From positions 558,001-622,000 of the forward strand of contig NZ_JAMJPL010000002.1 in NCBI RefSeq assembly GCF_023555055.1: a stretch of 64,000 nucleotides of DNA. The letters are read 5' to 3'. The number at the start of each line of letters is the position of its first letter. Position 1 is the stretch's first letter. Positions 19,670 to 29,291 of the stretch are shown here, piece by piece. Position numbers and translations under genes: made by a program. The notes beneath the pieces are model-generated. The model was not told where the DNA came from and did not search any database. It was given only the letters and a program-made list of their open reading frames with translations. Origin of the DNA: Marinobacter sp. ATCH36. Lineage in GTDB: Bacteria; Pseudomonadota; Gammaproteobacteria; Pseudomonadales; Oleiphilaceae.

Positions 19670-21054
19670 AGATACGCCCGCAGCAGCTCTTCACCATTAA
19701 ACTCGGCATTCAGTACTGCAATGAAGGTGTAGACACCAATCAGCTTACGGTTGAGAAAGACAAACTCTTTCGGCGGAACCTTGAAATAACGACTGATGGC
19801 AGACCTTGCCGCCTGGCGGGCTACCCGTGATGGAAGGTCGCTCTGCTTCCAGCGATATTCGCCCCTGTCGTTTACCGCATAATCCGGCCAGCTGCTGCGA
19901 TCCCGTGACAAGGGCTCCAGCACCGACATGCAGACCGAGCCGAACTTTTCCAACACGTCCGCTGGCCACTCCTGGCTCATGAAGCGAAGCTTCACACCAC
20001 CATCAATAACCGCCTCCAGATCACCCTCATAGGAGGCCCGGATCATCTGGATAACAGGGTCGAGAAACGTTGCTGAATAGGACTGAACTGCACCGAAATC
20101 CAGCAATACGATATGGTCGTGCTGGTCGTCGGCTCCATTCTCTCCGGCAATACGGATGCGATAGTTGCCAAAATTGGGATCGGTCTGGATTTCACCCCAG
20201 ACGAACAGCTCCCTGAAGAACAGTTCAAGCGCTGCCCGACCGAGCTCGCTGCGGCGCTCCAGGGGCAGCTCCCTGACCGCAACCGAACTGACGGAATGGC
20301 CATGTTCGTAGGTAGAAGCGATAACGTGAGCTGTGCAATATTCTTCCAGAACCCGGGGTACGACAAAGCGGGGATCGTCCAGCAACATCTGCCGGAACTT
20401 TTCCGTAGTGCGGGCCTCAAGGCGATAGTCCACCTCCCGGTGCATCATATCCCGCACTTCTTCCAGCCAGTCGTTAAACTCCGGGCCAAACGAAACCAGC
20501 CGCGCGACCTTGAGCAACTGGGCTACCGAGTCCAGGTCACTGTCAACGGCCTGATCAACGCCAGGGTACTGAACTTTCAGCACTAGCTCGAGCCCATCAC
20601 TACGCCGCCGTGCCCGGTGGACCTGCCCAAGTGACGCAGCGCCGATCGGATCAGGATCCACCTCCAGCTCCGCCAACCGCTCGGCTCCAAGCTCATCTTT
20701 GAGTACGCGCTCAATGGCCGACCACTCCAGCCAGGTAGTCTGATCCTCCAGGGTATGTAGCGCCTCCGTCACTTCCTCCGGCAGGAAATGTTCACCATAC
20801 AGCGCCATCACTTGGCCGATTTTGACTACGCTGCCCTTAAGCTTGCCGAGCTCCTCCACCAGGAATTCGGCCTGGCTGGATAGCATTGCGCGGTGCCTGG
20901 CCTCCCGTCTGTCTTTGCTACCAAACCAGTTGGTCGCCATATGAGAAGCCATACGGGTACCAGCAAACAGGCCTGCTCTTGTGAGGGTAAGCCGGCGCTC
21001 AAAGCTTCCGGTCTTGATACGTGCAACGGATGTGCTTTTGGGTCTGGGTGCCAT
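19612..21054 (-). CDS. UbiB/AarF-family atypical kinase
   Basis: ABC1/ADCK-type protein kinase-like ATPase of 480 residues. The KxGQ motif appears as KGSVVKIGQVMAL (about 67-79), followed by the Ala-rich loop region GAASLGQVHRARR, the ATP-binding lysine in LVLKVQYPGVD and the catalytic/Mg motif IVLLDFGAVQSY. These features are seen in UbiB, which supports ubiquinone synthesis, but several bacterial paralogues exist and the ubiE-ubiJ-ubiB operon is not here, so I would not call it UbiB itself. ATG 21054 is favoured by AGG six bases upstream. Confidence 0.88.
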   Translation of the reverse strand: MAPRPKSTSVARIKTGSFERRLTLTRAGLFAGTRMASHMATNWFGSKDRREARHRAMLSSQAEFLVEELGKLKGSVVKIGQVMALYGEHFLPEEVTEALHTLEDQTTWLEWSAIERVLKDELGAERLAELEVDPDPIGAASLGQVHRARRRSDGLELVLKVQYPGVDQAVDSDLDSVAQLLKVARLVSFGPEFNDWLEEVRDMMHREVDYRLEARTTEKFRQMLLDDPRFVVPRVLEEYCTAHVIASTYEHGHSVSSVAVRELPLERRSELGRAALELFFRELFVWGEIQTDPNFGNYRIRIAGENGADDQHDHIVLLDFGAVQSYSATFLDPVIQMIRASYEGDLEAVIDGGVKLRFMSQEWPADVLEKFGSVCMSVLEPLSRDRSSWPDYAVNDRGEYRWKQSDLPSRVARQAARSAISRYFKVPPKEFVFLNRKLIGVYTFIAVLNAEFNGEELLRAYLYGDPGTPDASSTSHITNA

Positions 21055-21216
21055 CAAAAACCTGCCCGGTTCAGTAAGTGTTGGCGTTATCAGCCTGTGC
21101 AATCATTATACGGATACCTCTGGCTTCAAACCTAACCGAAGCGTCGCAAAAGCCATGACCGCGTGGCCAATGTAAACGCCACCAACAGTATTGGAGTGGC
21201 CACTACTCAGGGAATA

Positions 21217-21849
21217 CTAGGGAGTCCGGCGAATACTGCCGTGGGCCAGACTGGCTGCAAGCTCACCGGAGAGAACGGATGTAACCTTACTGATGTCGAC
21301 GCCCTGAGCAAAGTCACTGATCTGACACATGCGCATTCCGGCGTAGCCACAGGGGTTGATGCGATGAAACGGTTCCATATCCATCGCCACGTTCAGTGCC
21401 AGACCGTGAAACGAACAGCCCCGCTTCACCCGAAGGCCCAGGGAGGCTATCTTGGCATCATCAACATACACGCCCGGCGCGTCGGGCCGGGGTGAAGCGG
21501 TAATCCCGAAGACCGCAAGGGTCTGGACAATTGATCGCTCAATCACATCAACCAGTGTACGGACACCGAGCTTGTGTCGGGTCAAGTCAATCATCAGGTA
21601 AACCACCAGTTGCCCGGGGCCGTGATACGTCACCTGTCCACCCCGGTCTACCTGAATAACAGGAATGTCGCCCGGCGCAAGAATATGCTCGGCCTTTCCC
21701 GCCTGCCCCTGGGTATAGACCCGGGGATGTTCCAGCAGCCAGATCTCGTCCGGCGTTGAGGCATCCCGCCCGGCGGTAAAGGATTTCATCGCCTCCCAGG
21801 TTTCAAGGTAGGGCTGTTCCCCGAGAGTACGAACAATCAATTCGTCCAT
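21217..21849 (-). CDS. lipB: Octanoyl-ACP:protein N-octanoyltransferase
   Basis: Transfers octanoate from ACP to lipoyl domains, the first step of lipoate assembly. 210 residues. It contains the [19 protein letters not shown] motif (about 72-90), the catalytic lysine in [13 protein letters not shown] and the catalytic cysteine in INPCGYAGM. The start is ATG 21849, four bases after the ybeD stop; an upstream in-frame start would overlap ybeD. In many relatives lipA follows directly; here the next gene is a UbiB-family kinase, so lipA is elsewhere. Confidence 0.96.
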   Translation of the reverse strand: MDELIVRTLGEQPYLETWEAMKSFTAGRDASTPDEIWLLEHPRVYTQGQAGKAEHILAPGDIPVIQVDRGGQVTYHGPGQLVVYLMIDLTRHKLGVRTLVDVIERSIVQTLAVFGITASPRPDAPGVYVDDAKIASLGLRVKRGCSFHGLALNVAMDMEPFHRINPCGYAGMRMCQISDFAQGVDISKVTSVLSGELAASLAHGSIRRTP

Positions 21850-21853
21850 CTGG

Positions 21854-22123
21854 TCAAAGCACCATGTGAACCCGCCCGCTGGCCTTGAGCTCTTCAAACA
21901 GGGCTTTAAGTTGCGGCTCGCCAGTGGCGACGATCGTCAGGTTGACCGAAGAGAAGCGCCCCCCGCTACTTTCCCTGACAAACACGTCTTTTTCGGAAAG
22001 ACCTGGCGCATGCTGTTCAACCACTTCCACCACGAACTCTACAAAGTCCGGGGCGGAATCTCCGATGACCTTGATGACATAGTCACAGGGGAACTCGATT
22101 TTAGGTGCTTTTGGCTCACTCAT
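21854..22123 (-). CDS. ybeD: DUF493 (YbeD) family protein
   Basis: An 89-residue ACT-like protein of the YbeD family that sits between dacA and lipB in many gammaproteobacteria. It begins [20 protein letters not shown] and has the family's [18 protein letters not shown] and end [11 protein letters not shown] 22123 follows a GAGAG site. Its biochemical role is not known with certainty. It lies 28 bases after dacA and four bases before lipB. Confidence 0.93.
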   Translation of the reverse strand: MSEPKAPKIEFPCDYVIKVIGDSAPDFVEFVVEVVEQHAPGLSEKDVFVRESSGGRFSSVNLTIVATGEPQLKALFEELKASGRVHMVL

Positions 22124-22151
22124 CACAAATCTCTCTCGGGCGCACCCGCCC

Positions 22152-23318
22152 TTACTCGAACAGCTGCATGAAGAATAGCTTGATAGCGTCCCAGATACGC
22201 TTGAACAGGCCACCTTCCGGGACATCACTGAGGGCAAGCACCGGCTGGTCAACCAGGACTTCGTCGTCCAGCTTCACCGTTACCCGACCCAACTCATCGC
22301 CTTTGGATACCGGAGCCTTGATAACAGAATCCAGTTCCACCGTAGAGTTCAGAGAATTCCGGGAGCCTCTGGGAATAGTGACGTGAATGTCCTCCATCAG
22401 GCCGACCGACAGGTTGTCGCTCTCGCCACCCCAGACTTGGGCCTCGAGTAGCTCCTGGCCGGTCCGGAACAGGCGCTCGGTCTGATAGTAGCGGAAGCCA
22501 TAGTTGAGCATTTTCTGGATTTCCTGGGCCCGGGAGGCGGTGCTGCTTGCCCCCATAACCACCGCAATCATTCGGGTATCATTACGCTTGGCTGACGCCA
22601 CCAGGCAATATCCCGCTTCCTGGGTGTGACCGGTCTTCAAACCATCAACACTGTCATCGCGCCACAACAGGCTGTTTCGGTTGGGCTGACGTATGTTGTT
22701 GAAGGTAAAATGCTTTTGCGCATACAGCGGATAGTTTTCGGGGTAATCGTTAATGATGGCTTTTGCCAGCAGCGCAAGATCGTAGGCGGTGGAAAAATGA
22801 TCCGGTGACGGCAATCCCGTGGCGTTTGCAAAACTGGACTCATTCATGCCCAGAATCTGTGCCTGTTGGTTCATGATATCAACGAAGGCACCCTCGCTGC
22901 CGGCAATAAATTCGGCCAGGGCAACCGAAGCATCGTTACCGGACTGAATGATAACCCCCTTCAGAAGATCCTCCACAGACACCTGGGTTCCCTCCTGCAC
23001 AAAGGTGCGCGAACCTTCGGTTCGCCAGGCATTGACACTGATGGGCACCATGTCTGACATGGCGATCCGCCCCTCGTCCAGCTCCCGCTCAACGATATAG
23101 GCCGTCATCATCTTGGTCAGGCTCGCCGGAGGCAGACGCTCATGGCTGTTTTCCTCCATAATGATCCGCCCGGAGAGCGGGTCCATCAGAATATAGGAGC
23201 TCGCACCGATCTGAGGCGGTGACGGGATCAGCACAGACTGTGCCGCCGCAGGCATTGCCGTGATCAGGGCCAACAGGAGGACAGCGGTACAGGTGCGAAA
23301 TACGTTTTTTAGTGCCAT
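22152..23318 (-). CDS. dacA: D-alanyl-D-alanine carboxypeptidase (PBP5/6 type)
   Basis: Periplasmic enzyme that trims the terminal D-Ala from peptidoglycan. 388 residues. The signal peptide ends PAAAQ. The catalytic SxxK is PASLTKMM (Ser66, Lys69), the SxN is in QSGNDASVAL and the KTG triad is DGLKTGHTQEAG. The C-terminal beta domain ends in an amphipathic helix (LFKRIWDAIKLFFMQLFE) that anchors PBP5 to the membrane. Part of the rlpA-dacA-ybeD-lipB run. Confidence 0.97.
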   Translation of the reverse strand: MALKNVFRTCTAVLLLALITAMPAAAQSVLIPSPPQIGASSYILMDPLSGRIIMEENSHERLPPASLTKMMTAYIVERELDEGRIAMSDMVPISVNAWRTEGSRTFVQEGTQVSVEDLLKGVIIQSGNDASVALAEFIAGSEGAFVDIMNQQAQILGMNESSFANATGLPSPDHFSTAYDLALLAKAIINDYPENYPLYAQKHFTFNNIRQPNRNSLLWRDDSVDGLKTGHTQEAGYCLVASAKRNDTRMIAVVMGASSTASRAQEIQKMLNYGFRYYQTERLFRTGQELLEAQVWGGESDNLSVGLMEDIHVTIPRGSRNSLNSTVELDSVIKAPVSKGDELGRVTVKLDDEVLVDQPVLALSDVPEGGLFKRIWDAIKLFFMQLFE

Positions 23319-23349
23319 GGGTCCATTCAGTATCTAGTGGGTGACTGGT

Positions 23350-24222
23350 TCAGTGGGTATCGGTCAGCAATATTGACTGACCGAATCCCTGGTTTTCAAG
23401 ACGGCTTTGGGCTCTCAGGGCTTCCTCTTCGTCGCTGAACGGCCCTGCCTGCACGCGGTGGAAACGACCCGAAGCCGTTTCCACCTCCCGCACTCTCATC
23501 GGGTCCCCGATTGCCCCACGGGCGCGCTTCAACAGTACCTCAGCTGGACTACGTTGACTGAACGAGCCCAGCTGGACGAACAGTGCCTTGCCGCCACCAC
23601 CGGAACTCGCCAGGCGCTCTGCCGGAACCGGTGCCTGCCGGTCAGGAAATGGCTTGCCTGCCAGAGTCATGGAGCCATCCCGGTTGACAGTAATGGCGGC
23701 CACTTCCACTCTCGCCGTGCCCTGGCCTTGGTAACCGAGCTTTTTGGCAGCAGCATAGGAAAGGTCAATCAGGCGATCACCGTGGAACGGGCCGCGGTCA
23801 TTCACTCTCACAATCACGGAACGGCCGTTATCAAGATTTGTAACGCGGGCGTATCCCGGAATTCTGAGGCTCTTGTGAGCCGCAGTCATTTCATACATGT
23901 CGAAAACTTCACCATTGGAAGTCTTATGGCCATGAAATTTCTCGCCGTACCAGCTGGCCGTGCCCCGCTGGACGTATCCGTCGTTGCTCTCGCGGACCCA
24001 ATATTCCTTTCCCCAGACCTTGTAGGGGGACTTGTTACCTGCCCCACGGGGCTCTTCATAACGGGGCTTGGCATCCTGCAGGCCGGATGCATCAAAACTG
24101 CCCGCCGGCGCCCTGTCCTGGGTCAGGGTGTATCTGGAGGAATGATCCGGTTTCGGTGATGAGGCACATCCCGCCAGAACCAATGCTCCCGCGATAACCA
24201 GAAAGAAATTGCGTGTAATCAC
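23350..24222 (-). CDS. rlpA: Septal ring lytic transglycosylase RlpA
   Basis: Outer-membrane lipoprotein that cleaves peptide-free glycan strands at the septum. 290 residues. The lipobox is LAGC (about residue 19). The double-psi beta-barrel domain is at about 85-170 with GTASWYGEKFHGHKTSNGE and VIVRVNDRGPFHGDRLIDLS, the latter carrying the catalytic Asp/His context. The C-terminal SPOR domain (about 210-285) starts with ALFVQLGSFSQ. The start is GTG 24222, overlapping the mltB stop by four bases, so translation is probably coupled. Confidence 0.95.
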   Translation of the reverse strand: MITRNFFLVIAGALVLAGCASSPKPDHSSRYTLTQDRAPAGSFDASGLQDAKPRYEEPRGAGNKSPYKVWGKEYWVRESNDGYVQRGTASWYGEKFHGHKTSNGEVFDMYEMTAAHKSLRIPGYARVTNLDNGRSVIVRVNDRGPFHGDRLIDLSYAAAKKLGYQGQGTARVEVAAITVNRDGSMTLAGKPFPDRQAPVPAERLASSGGGGKALFVQLGSFSQRSPAEVLLKRARGAIGDPMRVREVETASGRFHRVQAGPFSDEEEALRAQSRLENQGFGQSILLTDTH

Positions 24223-25247
24223 GAGCTGTTACCCATCCCGTTTTGGTGTTCTGGCTCACTGGCCTGTTCGCTCAGTGCATTGGCCAGCTGGAATACAGCC
24301 ATGGCGTAGAGATGACTGTGATTGTAGCGGGTTATCACATAAAAGTTATGGTATGTCAGCCATAGCTCGGGCCCATCGGAACCAGCAAGACGGATTGCCC
24401 GGGCCTTATCATCCCCGGCCACCTTTGCTTCTGGCGTCAGCCCGGCCTGCCGGTAGTCATTGACCTCCAGGCTGGGCTTCAGTTCCCTGGTCAGCAACGG
24501 CGAACCCTCCTGCAGCCTGTCCGGCACCTGCTCGGCAACCGGCTCGCCCTGCTTCCAATGGTGGGCGCGGAAATAATTGGCCACACTGCCGATAGCGTCC
24601 ACCGGGTTATTGAGAATATCGACAACACCGTCGTCGTCGAAATCGATGGCGTAATGGCGGTAGCTACTGGAGATGAACTGACCATACCCCATCGCTCCGG
24701 CATAGGAGCCGGTGAGCTGCTCCGGGTCAAAGCCCTGTTCACGGGTCAGCAGCAGGTACTGTGCCAGCTCACTGCGGAAAAAACGGCTCCTCGGGGGATA
24801 ATCAAATGCCAGCGTGGCCAGTGCGTCCAGAACCCTGTGATTGCCCTTATAGGTGCCATACCAGGTTTCAACTCCAATAATCGCGGCAATGATCGGTGCC
24901 GGAACTCCGTATTCCTCTTCTGCCCGCTCAAATGCCTCCCTGTGTTCCGTGAGAAATTCGACTCCCTGCCTGATCCTGTCAGGTCGGATAAAGATCTTGC
25001 GGTACTGGTGCCACTCCAGGGTCTTTTCTGCCGGCCGGCTGATGGAGTCCAGGATCGAATCCTTGCGCTCGGCAGCGGCCAGCAAAGCTTCAACCCGGCT
25101 CGCCTCAAAACCGTAACGCTCTGCCATTTCGCGAACAAAGGCCTGACCTTCGGAGGTTTTATCGTATTGGGCAGAGACCAGAGCCGGCGCGAGCATGAGA
25201 ACGACCACAACCAATCCGTTACATGCCCTTTTTATAACTGTTTTCAT
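24219..25247 (-). CDS. mltB: Lytic murein transglycosylase B
   Basis: Glycan-strand-cleaving enzyme of 342 residues. The catalytic glutamate lies in IIGVETWYGTYKGNHRVLD, and the conserved GAMGYGQFISSSYRHYA and DFDDDGVVDILNNPVDAIGS motifs are present. Unlike the Escherichia coli MltB lipoprotein, the N-terminus (MKTVIKRACNGLVVVVLMLAP then ALVSAQ) has an ordinary type I signal peptide with no lipobox cysteine, so it is probably soluble in the periplasm. ATG 25247 is chosen because the signal peptide then begins at the first residue. Confidence 0.95.
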   Translation of the reverse strand: MKTVIKRACNGLVVVVLMLAPALVSAQYDKTSEGQAFVREMAERYGFEASRVEALLAAAERKDSILDSISRPAEKTLEWHQYRKIFIRPDRIRQGVEFLTEHREAFERAEEEYGVPAPIIAAIIGVETWYGTYKGNHRVLDALATLAFDYPPRSRFFRSELAQYLLLTREQGFDPEQLTGSYAGAMGYGQFISSSYRHYAIDFDDDGVVDILNNPVDAIGSVANYFRAHHWKQGEPVAEQVPDRLQEGSPLLTRELKPSLEVNDYRQAGLTPEAKVAGDDKARAIRLAGSDGPELWLTYHNFYVITRYNHSHLYAMAVFQLANALSEQASEPEHQNGMGNSS

Positions 25248-25336
25248 GGAACTCCCTGCAAAAATGAGGCGGGCAAGATTATCACGACCACTTGTAAAGC
25301 GACCATTACCCCCCGTCCATGCTGGCATTGATACCC

Positions 25337-26479
25337 TCAGGCACTGATCATCCGCCTGTGAGTCTGTATGGACATAAGCACTCCAAAGGCCGCCATAAGC
25401 GTAACACTGGACGTGCCGCCATAGCTGATAAGAGGCAATGGGATCCCCACCACGGGAAGCAGACCGCTGACCATCCCCACATTGACAAACACATAGATGA
25501 AAAATGTCATGGTCAGTGCACCCGCCAGTAAGCGGCTGAACGAATCCTGGGCAGTGGCAGCAATATACAGGCAGCGGAGGATAATCAACAGGTAGAGCAC
25601 CAACAGAGCCAGCATGCCAACGAACCCGAACTCCTCCGCCAGCACCGCCACAATGAAGTCGGTATGACTTTCTGGAAGAAATTCCAGATGCGACTGGGTT
25701 CCCTGAAGCCAGCCCTTGCCATCCATTCCACCGGACCCGATAGCGGTTTTCGACTGAATGATATTCCAGCCTGCGCCGAGAGGGTCGCTTTGAGGATCAA
25801 GCAGAGTCAGTACCCGCTGCTTCTGATAGTCCCGCATCACGAAAAACCACATCAGGGGCGCCGCCACGGAGACCATGGCAAAGAAGGCCCCGATCAGCCG
25901 CCAGCTGATCCCCGCAAAGAACACCACAAAGATACCCGCGACGCCAACCAGCAAGGAAGTGCCAAGGTCCGGCTGCAGGACAATCATCGCCATGGGCACA
26001 ACCGCGATCACAAGAGCCACAGCTACATGGCGCAGGCGGGGTGGCAGGTAATGACGCGACAGATACCAGGCTACCATCATCGGCACCACCAGCTTCATCA
26101 GCTCCGAGGGTTGAAAACGCGGCAGTCCCGGAATTGCCAGCCAACGCTGGGCACCCTTGGCGCCAACGCCTATCAGCAGCACAGCCGCCAGGCCGACAAG
26201 ACCCGCGGCAAATAACCAGGGCGCCCAGCGCCTGAACACCGCAGGGTCAAGCTGGGCAAAGACCAGCATCACTACCAGAGCCACGCCCATACGAATGCCC
26301 TGGGCTTTCACCACCGCCATATTCTGGTCTGCCCCGCTGAACAACACCACCAGGCCCCCAGCGATAAGTGCCAGAAGAAGCAACATCAGGATTGGGTCGA
26401 TATGCAGCGCAGACCAGATCCCTCTGGATCCGGATAGCGGATGACGTGCAGATTGATTGAACATTTCTCCGGCTGCCAT
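25337..26479 (-). CDS. rodA: Rod-shape-determining glycosyltransferase RodA
   Basis: SEDS-family peptidoglycan polymerase working with PBP2 in cell elongation. 380 residues with about ten transmembrane segments. Family motifs include RWLAIPGLPRFQPSELMKL, the large periplasmic loop with GAGWNIIQSKTAIGSGG and HTDFIVAVLAEEFGF, and the last loop GIPLPLISYGGTSSVTLM. ATG 26479 shares one base with the mrdA stop (TGATG), which indicates translational coupling. Confidence 0.97.
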   Translation of the reverse strand: MAAGEMFNQSARHPLSGSRGIWSALHIDPILMLLLLALIAGGLVVLFSGADQNMAVVKAQGIRMGVALVVMLVFAQLDPAVFRRWAPWLFAAGLVGLAAVLLIGVGAKGAQRWLAIPGLPRFQPSELMKLVVPMMVAWYLSRHYLPPRLRHVAVALVIAVVPMAMIVLQPDLGTSLLVGVAGIFVVFFAGISWRLIGAFFAMVSVAAPLMWFFVMRDYQKQRVLTLLDPQSDPLGAGWNIIQSKTAIGSGGMDGKGWLQGTQSHLEFLPESHTDFIVAVLAEEFGFVGMLALLVLYLLIILRCLYIAATAQDSFSRLLAGALTMTFFIYVFVNVGMVSGLLPVVGIPLPLISYGGTSSVTLMAAFGVLMSIQTHRRMISA

Positions 26480-28371
26480 CAGTGTGAGCCTCCCTCTGGC
26501 TCACCTACGATGAGTGCCTCACCTTCTTTCGGGAAGCCCAACAGCCAGGCATCGAACAGTGCCCGCGCAACCGGTGCAGCGGTACCACTGCCACTCCCGC
26601 CATTCTCCACGATAACAGCGACAGCTATCTCAGGGTCATCTGTCGGCGCAAAGCCGACAAACAGTGCGTGATCACGCAAACGTTCGCGCACCTCTTCTTC
26701 GTCGTATTCCTCGTCTTCGGCAAGACTGAACACCTGAGCGGTCCCGGTTTTACCGGCCATACGATACGGCGCACCCTTGGCAGCCCCGCGGGCCGTGCCC
26801 TTGGAGCTGTGCATGACCGCAGCCATGGTATCCACCACATATTCCCAGTCGTCCGGGTTATTGAGCTCTATGGACTGATGGGAACCAATCGGCAGCACTT
26901 CGTCAATCGACCGGTCACCCTTGATATCTTTCAGTAATCTCGGCTCGGCCCAGTTCCCGCGATTAGCGAGTACAGAAGTCGCCGTTGCCAACTGAAGCGG
27001 CGTTGCCAGCATATAACCCTGCCCAATCCCGAGGTTTACCGAGTCCCCCGGATACCAGGGCTCATTATGAACCGCACGCTTCCAGTCCCTCGATGGAGCT
27101 AGCCCACTCAGGGCCCCCGAGACATCCAGAGTTGCATCTTCACCAAAGCCAAAGGCGGAAAGGTACTTGTGCATCGTATCAATCCCCATTTCAACGCCGA
27201 CTTGATAAAAGTAGGTGTCAGTGGATTGAGCCATCGCATCCTTGAGATCGACCCAACCGTGACCTGAACGCTTCCAGTTGCGATAACGCCGGCCTCCTTC
27301 CTTCAACTGGAAATAGCCTGGATCCCAGATTGTTTTGTCACGGGTAGTAACGCCACTATCCAGAGCGGCAACGGCGAGCATCGGCTTGAGCGTTGAGCCG
27401 GGGGGATATTGCCCTCGCAAGGCGCGGTTGAACAGTGGCTTGTCGACACTGGTGCTGAGTTCGCGATAGTCCTCGACGCTTATGCCGGTTACAAACTGGT
27501 TGGCATCGAATCCGGGAACACTGGCCAGGGCCAGGATTCCCCCGGTGGAAGGTTCAATGGCAATGATAGCGCCACGCCGGCCATCCAGCAGTTCATGCGC
27601 CAGCCGCTGTAGCCGTAAATCCATGTGAAGCCGGATATCTTCGCCGGGCACCGGGTTCTCACGCTCGAGTACACGTAACGTCCTGCCCCGTGCATTGGTT
27701 TCCACATGCTGATAGCCGACACGTCCGTGCAGCAGCTGTTCATAGAATCGCTCGACACCTGACTTGCCGATATAGTTGGTGCCTGCATAGTTTACCGAAT
27801 CGATTCGCTGCAGCTCCTGCCGGTTGATGCGCCCCACATATCCAAGGGCATGGGCCGTCAATTCGCTATGGGGGTAGTAACGCACCAGTTCGGCCGACAC
27901 CTCAACACCCGGCAATTCGTGACGGTGAACCGCCAGGCGGGCAATCTCCTGCTCGTTTAGATCATACCGAAGGGGCAACTCCTGGAAGGGGCGGCGGGGT
28001 TCCAGAAGCCTCCGGTGGAAACGCTCCATGTCCTCTTCGGAAATGCTGAGCATTTCCTGGAGTTTGGCGAGCGTCTGCTCCATATGGCCAACGCGCTCAG
28101 GTACCAGCGTTACGCTGAAAACCGGGCGATTTTCAGCCAGCAGCACATCATTACGGTCATAGACCAGACCCCGGGGCGGAGCTACCGATTGCACCTGGAC
28201 ACGGTTCTTGTCGGAAAGCGTGGTGTAGATGTCGTGCTCAACAACCTGCAGCTGATACATTCTGGCAATCAGCAGGCTCAACAATCCGAACACCAGCAGT
28301 AACATCACCACGGTACGCCGCTGGAACAGGCGCCGTTCGGCTGCGATGTCTTTGAATTCTCCCCAGGGCAT
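26479..28371 (-). CDS. mrdA: Penicillin-binding protein 2 (elongation transpeptidase)
   Basis: Class B PBP that cross-links peptidoglycan during elongation. 630 residues. There is one N-terminal membrane anchor (about 21-42, TVVMLLLVFGLLSLLIARM), a dimerisation/pedestal region, then the transpeptidase domain with SxxK in YPPGSTLKPML, the second motif in QSTDTYFYQVG and KTG in MAGKTGTAQVFS. It follows rlmH by nine bases and overlaps rodA by one. Confidence 0.97.
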   Translation of the reverse strand: MPWGEFKDIAAERRLFQRRTVVMLLLVFGLLSLLIARMYQLQVVEHDIYTTLSDKNRVQVQSVAPPRGLVYDRNDVLLAENRPVFSVTLVPERVGHMEQTLAKLQEMLSISEEDMERFHRRLLEPRRPFQELPLRYDLNEQEIARLAVHRHELPGVEVSAELVRYYPHSELTAHALGYVGRINRQELQRIDSVNYAGTNYIGKSGVERFYEQLLHGRVGYQHVETNARGRTLRVLERENPVPGEDIRLHMDLRLQRLAHELLDGRRGAIIAIEPSTGGILALASVPGFDANQFVTGISVEDYRELSTSVDKPLFNRALRGQYPPGSTLKPMLAVAALDSGVTTRDKTIWDPGYFQLKEGGRRYRNWKRSGHGWVDLKDAMAQSTDTYFYQVGVEMGIDTMHKYLSAFGFGEDATLDVSGALSGLAPSRDWKRAVHNEPWYPGDSVNLGIGQGYMLATPLQLATATSVLANRGNWAEPRLLKDIKGDRSIDEVLPIGSHQSIELNNPDDWEYVVDTMAAVMHSSKGTARGAAKGAPYRMAGKTGTAQVFSLAEDEEYDEEEVRERLRDHALFVGFAPTDDPEIAVAVIVENGGSGSGTAAPVARALFDAWLLGFPKEGEALIVGEPEGGSH

Positions 28372-28380
28372 ACTCAGTTC

Positions 28381-28851
28381 CTAGGCCCGGTGGTATGGGT
28401 GATTGCGGGTGACGGACCAGGCCCGGTATAACTGCTCGGCCAGCAGAATACGCACCAGGGGATGTGGCAGGGTCAGCGACGATAACGACCACATCTGGTC
28501 TGCCCTGGCCCGGCAAGCGTCGGCAAGACCGTCAGGGCCGCCAACAAGAAAGCTGACGTCCCTGCCGTCCTGTTGCCAGTTTTCCAGTTGGTCGGCGAGC
28601 TTTTCAGTGGACCAGTTGCGGCCGCCCACCTCCAGCGCAATGACGTGGTCGCGGGCGCCCACAGCAGAAAGGATCGAATCTGCTTCTCTCTGCATCAACC
28701 GGGGGATATCCGGATTTTTGCCACGGTGAGCCATCGGTATTTCCACCAGCTCAATGGGCAACTCCGGCGGCATCCGGCGGGCGTACTCGTTATAGCCCAG
28801 GCTGACCCACTCGGGCATCTTCTGCCCTACACAGACCAGACGCAACCGCAT
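28381..28851 (-). CDS. rlmH: 23S rRNA (pseudouridine-1915-N3)-methyltransferase
   Basis: SPOUT-knot enzyme that acts on helix 69 of the assembled 70S ribosome. 156 residues, normal length. Visible are [45 protein letters not shown] and the end [20 protein letters not shown]. Located between rsfS and mrdA with gaps of 2 and 9 bases, a conserved pairing. Confidence 0.97.
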   Translation of the reverse strand: MRLRLVCVGQKMPEWVSLGYNEYARRMPPELPIELVEIPMAHRGKNPDIPRLMQREADSILSAVGARDHVIALEVGGRNWSTEKLADQLENWQQDGRDVSFLVGGPDGLADACRARADQMWSLSSLTLPHPLVRILLAEQLYRAWSVTRNHPYHRA

Positions 28852-28853
28852 GA

Positions 28854-29204
28854 TTATTCGCTTCCTGCAACACCCAGATCAGGGGCATCGCGCCAAAGGC
28901 GCTCAAGATCATAGAATTCACGGGTTGCCGGCATCATGACGTGAACTACCACATCACCAAGGTCGACCAGAATCCAGTCGCTGGCGCTGGCACCTTCCAC
29001 GTTGCTGGCCCTGACCCCCTGATCCTTTGCTTCCGACAACACTGAATCCGCCAGGGATTTCACGTGCCGATTGGAGGTTCCGGAAGCCAGCACCATATAA
29101 TCCGTTACACTGGTTCTTCCCCTGACATCAATAACACTCACGTCCTGCGCCTTGACGCCCTCAAGCGCACCCACGACCAGTTCTTTCAGTTGCTCTGCCT
29201 GCAT
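28854..29204 (-). CDS. rsfS: Ribosome silencing factor RsfS
   Basis: Binds L14 and blocks subunit joining in stationary phase or starvation. 116 residues. The conserved sequences are [36 protein letters not shown] and [18 protein letters not shown] 29204 is preferred to a GTG two codons upstream because AGGG lies five bases before it. Upstream lies nadD, a common neighbour. Confidence 0.96.
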   Translation of the reverse strand: MQAEQLKELVVGALEGVKAQDVSVIDVRGRTSVTDYMVLASGTSNRHVKSLADSVLSEAKDQGVRASNVEGASASDWILVDLGDVVVHVMMPATREFYDLERLWRDAPDLGVAGSE

Positions 29205-29291
29205 AATCACCCTGTTGGCGGGCAGCAGCGAAGGCGGCCACCCGAAAAGTCATATTCAGAGAGGATTGTAGCACTAAAAGTTCCCGTCAGG

